Shown here piece by piece: positions 60,984-64,000 of a DNA stretch of 64,000 nucleotides (positions are counted from its first letter, which is position 1; every line of letters starts with the position of its first letter). A program made the translations under genes and the position numbers. The DNA comes from Clostridiaceae bacterium M8S5 (GTDB lineage: Bacteria > Bacillota > Clostridia > Tissierellales > MCWD3), in NCBI GenBank assembly GCA_029227815.1, contig CP118523.1:744001-808000 (forward strand), written 5' to 3'. The notes below the pieces were generated by a model. It did no database searches. It was not told where the DNA came from and worked only from the letters and a program-made list of their open reading frames with translations.

Positions 60984-62855
60984 TTAGTTTTCATCTACCT
61001 CGTAGATTTCTCTTCTTTTCTTACTCTTTTCTAGAGTAGTTTCATTTGGAGCAAGTTCTATTTTCTTTCCAGTTGCTTTTTCAATAACATCAATGTTGTT
61101 TAGTTTTACATTTGGATTCCATGCTCTTTCAGGATCTTTTAGTTTTCCACCAGCCATTTTAACCTTTAACATGCACATTGCTCTAAGAGCATCTTCATAT
61201 GTGATACAGTTATTTTCAAGTATTTCGTTTTCAATACCTTGTTTTGATTTGTTAAGGTCAACCATAGCATCCATGTATTTATTACCAACAACTAATTGCC
61301 CTTGAATAGCTGAGTATGTCATACCTACGACAGCGATTCCTCTTTTACCTATTTGTTCAATATGACTAGCAAAATCAACGTGATTGTTACCAAATCCTTC
61401 AGTAGTTATGATAGCTCCATCTAAGTCTAATGCTTCCACTGTCATACCTAAAACTTTAGATACATAGAATTTTTCAGAGTTAACCTGAGGTGAACCTACT
61501 AGTATAACACCAACTAAATCTATTTCTTCATCATTCATAGCTTCAAGTACTAATGGCTCTCTAAAGTAATGTCTAGATGTTTCTTTAGAAGCAGGGCCAA
61601 TACATGTTAATGCATGAACATAACCATCAAGTATTTGAAGAGGGGAAACCATTACAGGAACATTACCCAAATCAACATTAGCTTTAGCACCTAAAGTACC
61701 TACAGGTTCTACAGGCATTAAGTAGTTATCATGCATAGCTCCTTGACCCATTATCTCCTTAATAACAACTACTTTTTTCTTACCTATACGTCTTTTTTGA
61801 ACAAACTCTTCTGTGTTAATAACTAGTTCGTCACCTAATTTCTTAAGAGCTTCTCTGATCTCTTGTGTAATGATATCAGTTGCTCTATGAGCTGACATTG
61901 GACCAGGTCTTTCCATTCCTGTTCCAGCTTTAACTGTAACATTAGTTTTTATAAATATTTCTCCTCTGTCAGGAGAACCAGGTCTACCCCACATGATATT
62001 TCTTTCTAAGATACCTTCAGATGAACCAAATTCACCTATTTGAACGCCATCTTCGTCTGTTCCAGTAACCATCATTATAACGCCATCTGCTATTCTAGTG
62101 ATTCCTTCACCAAGTTCACCTTCTTCTTTAGTAGCAATTGGTTGAACATCCATTATAGTATCACTATATTCACCGTATTTATCTGTAGTAATTATATCTA
62201 GTTTCATATCAATAACTAATTCTTCAGACTCTATAGCGTCAGCGCAAATTCCTTCTCTTAAGTAAAGAGTTGTTCCTTTTATTTCAGTTGTTTCACCAAA
62301 TTTTACTTCATCTATTTTGAAATACTTTCTTACTAGATTTCTAACTATTTTTTCTTTACAAGTAGGTTCTTGCGTTGATTTTTCAACCACATTAACAGGA
62401 GATTCATTAACAGCGGTGTTAGTATTCATACCTGTCATAGTAAGTGGTATTTCTAAGTTGATATTTTTACCTTCTCCAATATGGATTTTAACCATTTGAT
62501 TACCAGTGTTATTAGAATATGCTACAGTGCCGTCCACAGATGGAGTAGCAGTAGCGATATCTTTTGATGGCTCTTGCTTCTTTACATCATCAGAGTCAGA
62601 TTTCTTAACTCCACTGAGTACATCAGCAGTAAGAGGAGTTAATGCTTCAACAGTACTAGTAAGAGTAGCGCCTAAAACCTCTTTAATTTTTAAACAATTA
62701 TCTGGTATCGTTAATAAACCAGATACCTCTAAATCAGGAACGATATTAGGGTCCTCTAAACAAGACTCATCGATTACTGTTCCTTCTTCAAATCTACAAC
62801 ACGTAACAGCATTGTCATTTAAATGCTCCATTGCTGTTTCTTTAGTGATAGACAT
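60984..62855 (-). CDS. prdA: D-proline reductase proprotein (pyruvoyl subunit precursor)
   Basis: A 623-residue proprotein cleaved after translation into two chains, with the new N-terminal Cys becoming a pyruvoyl group that binds D-proline. The cleavage context is VHALT-C-IGPASKETSRH, the Cys codon being 61602-61604 (residue 418, or 421 counted from the GTG at 62864). The latter number equals the site I recall for Clostridium sticklandii. Two cysteine-rich N-terminal segments (AVTCCRFEEG; PTCKEKIVRN) and a linker of low complexity precede the core. ATG 62855 has an aaggag site and is preferred to GTG 62864. prdB follows after the small gene. Confidence 0.96.
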   Translation of the reverse strand: MSITKETAMEHLNDNAVTCCRFEEGTVIDESCLEDPNIVPDLEVSGLLTIPDNCLKIKEVLGATLTSTVEALTPLTADVLSGVKKSDSDDVKKQEPSKDIATATPSVDGTVAYSNNTGNQMVKIHIGEGKNINLEIPLTMTGMNTNTAVNESPVNVVEKSTQEPTCKEKIVRNLVRKYFKIDEVKFGETTEIKGTTLYLREGICADAIESEELVIDMKLDIITTDKYGEYSDTIMDVQPIATKEEGELGEGITRIADGVIMMVTGTDEDGVQIGEFGSSEGILERNIMWGRPGSPDRGEIFIKTNVTVKAGTGMERPGPMSAHRATDIITQEIREALKKLGDELVINTEEFVQKRRIGKKKVVVIKEIMGQGAMHDNYLMPVEPVGTLGAKANVDLGNVPVMVSPLQILDGYVHALTCIGPASKETSRHYFREPLVLEAMNDEEIDLVGVILVGSPQVNSEKFYVSKVLGMTVEALDLDGAIITTEGFGNNHVDFASHIEQIGKRGIAVVGMTYSAIQGQLVVGNKYMDAMVDLNKSKQGIENEILENNCITYEDALRAMCMLKVKMAGGKLKDPERAWNPNVKLNNIDVIEKATGKKIELAPNETTLEKSKKRREIYEVDEN

Positions 62856-62878
62856 AAAATTCACTCCTTCATTAAATA

Positions 62879-64000
62879 TTAGCTTTTTTTTCTTCTGTAA
62901 AGCTTGTGACCACTTGCTCTTAAAATATGGTCTGTACTATGATAAACTGGAACTCCTAACCTAGGAGCTATTTTCATAACTGTGTCAGTTCAGCCTTCAC
63001 AAGTACCAGCAATGATTGCCTCTGCACCTTGTTTCTTAAGATATAAGACAGTCTCAGCTTGTCCAGGACATACACCTGGTTTTTCACATCTATATCTTCC
63101 GTTAACTTCTATCATTCTTTTGCATTTTTTTGATGCAACAACCTCAGTACCCATTTGCTTAGCTATTTCTTCTAATCTATCTTCATTAGCGCCACATTCA
63201 CAAGCGATAACGCCAATCTTTCGTACTTCTTTAGGCAGTGGCATACTTACCAATATTCCTCCAGATGTCTTAGAAATAGGGGACTGTTCAGTACAATGAT
63301 TTCCTGTAAAAGGACCTCCCATTACTAGTTCTCCATATGGTTTTATATATCCACCGCATTTATCTATCAAATACCCTGCAGGTGTACCAATTGGAACGTC
63401 AAAGAATGTTTTTCCACCTTTAGCGTTTTTGACTCTTCCACAGACAGTTATATCTTTGCTTATAACAGGCTTTCTTTCCTCAATTGCCAAAACGATGTTT
63501 TTAAGCGTTTCAGCATTAGACACGATAGCATTAGCTTCAAGAGGAAGCTGACCCGGTTTTAGAGTTATGCCAAGAATCTCTCTAACGATAACTCTTTCAT
63601 CTCCAGCAGGATACATGTTAGGTAATAGTTTAACCTCAATATTGCTTTCTTTTTCACAAGCTTTTATTAAAGCGTCTATAGCTAGTTTATAAATAGGCTT
63701 TATTGCGATGTAACCTTTTGAAGCATTCGTAATTTCCATAATATATTTAACACCTTTAACTATATAATCTGGATTAATAGTTGACATCTGTGTGTTATGA
63801 TTTAACAGAGGTTCACACTCTGCTAGATTTGCTAATACATAACCACCTTCAAGATTGGTGTTTAGTTTTGTATGAGTGGGGAAGCCAGCACCTCCAGCGC
63901 CTACAACTCCAGCTTCTTTTATTAACTCTAAATAATCGTCTGAAGCCTTAATTTTTTCATATTCTTCTGGTTGCTCATCAAAAGCATCAATAACTATAAC
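62879..64000 (-). CDS. prdC: Proline reductase electron-transfer selenoprotein (5' end outside window)
   Basis: An RnfC-like protein whose frame is open from base 64000, so its N-terminus lies beyond the window. GAGGAGFPTHTKLNTN and ANLAECEPLLNHNTQ are the RnfC/NuoF-type nucleotide-binding opening; VSMPLPKEVRKIGVIACECGANEDR and CEKPGVCPGQAET follow. The frame meets TGA at 62990-62992 (TCEG-U-TDTVMKIAPRLG) and continues 36 residues to 62879, ending RRKKS. The readthrough segment is the natural C-terminus, so Sec is likely, as in known PrdC proteins. It would pass electrons from NADH or the Rnf system to the reductase. Confidence 0.93.
62953..62967 (-). promoter_or_regulatory. Candidate SECIS hairpin of prdC
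   Basis: About 22 bases after the UGA, ctccta-ggt-taggag forms a compact 6-bp stem with a GGU loop, the loop type often seen in bacterial SECIS elements. Larger pairing around it was not computed. Confidence 0.55.

Noticed and set aside
62990..63787. A complete gene starting at ATG 63787
   Set aside because: The same frame continues upstream to the window edge with clear RnfC-like sequence, and downstream past the UGA.
1..64000. tRNA, rRNA, replication origin
   Set aside because: Looked for conserved cores and found none; no such feature can be supported in this window.

Overview
The window is AT-rich DNA from a strictly anaerobic, amino-acid-fermenting clostridium. The clearest signs are a D-proline reductase cluster with two in-frame UGA (selenocysteine) codons, two separate 2-oxoacid:ferredoxin oxidoreductase modules each with its own acyl-phosphate kinase, a Rex-type operator pair before adhE, and a glmS ribozyme. 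A Peptostreptococcaceae/Tissierellia-type Stickland fermenter would fit; the exact genus cannot be read from the sequence. No rRNA or tRNA genes were seen.

Layout. 1-5305 (+): end of a phosphate butyryltransferase gene, butyrate kinase, a P-loop ATPase and a four-subunit 2-ketoisovalerate-type ferredoxin oxidoreductase (vorDBAC), which together turn branched-chain 2-oxoacids into branched-chain acids plus ATP. 5355-7876 (-): an MBOAT/SGNH pair for O-acylation of an envelope polymer. 8095-12858: glmM and, after a membrane protein on the other strand, the glmS ribozyme and glmS. 12896-14215: about 1.3 kb without genes, made of repeated hairpin units. 14237-15956 (-): a candidate RiPP locus with its own promoter, a 40-residue precursor and a radical SAM/SPASM enzyme. 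16286-18110 (-): two conserved clostridial proteins of unknown role. 18558-25731: a heme-type membrane protein, a PEP-synthase-like phosphotransferase and adhE.

25996-30421 is patchy accessory DNA: an XRE/membrane-protein pair, a RAYT transposase bounded by 23-bp inverted repeats, an XRE remnant, a GIY-YIG protein, a small membrane-protein remnant and a diverged ITPase-like gene. 30697-38127 (+) holds a YitT-like membrane protein, then an SLC13 permease, a second ptb, indolepyruvate oxidoreductase iorAB, a second buk and an IclR regulator. This reads as an aromatic amino acid oxidation module parallel to the first one. 38426-50905 mixes small secreted and hypothetical proteins, a phage-like XRE switch, a 1194-residue secreted nuclease, a Cys-rich 39-residue peptide, an MFS transporter, a possibly Fur-controlled aminothiazoline-hydrolase family gene, a C-S lyase and an HEXXH protein.

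51072-55820 (+) has two MerR regulators fused to methyltransferase-like domains, one apparently degenerate, around MazG-like, NagZ and GNAT genes. 56669-64000 (-) is the proline reductase cluster, transcribed prdC, prdA, small protein, prdB (Sec), prdD, prdE, prdF and a TauE-type transporter. Here PrdF makes D-proline, PrdA/PrdB reduce it to 5-aminovalerate and PrdC (Sec) feeds electrons. The Vor and Ior modules supply reduced ferredoxin, so the oxidative and reductive halves of Stickland metabolism are both visible.
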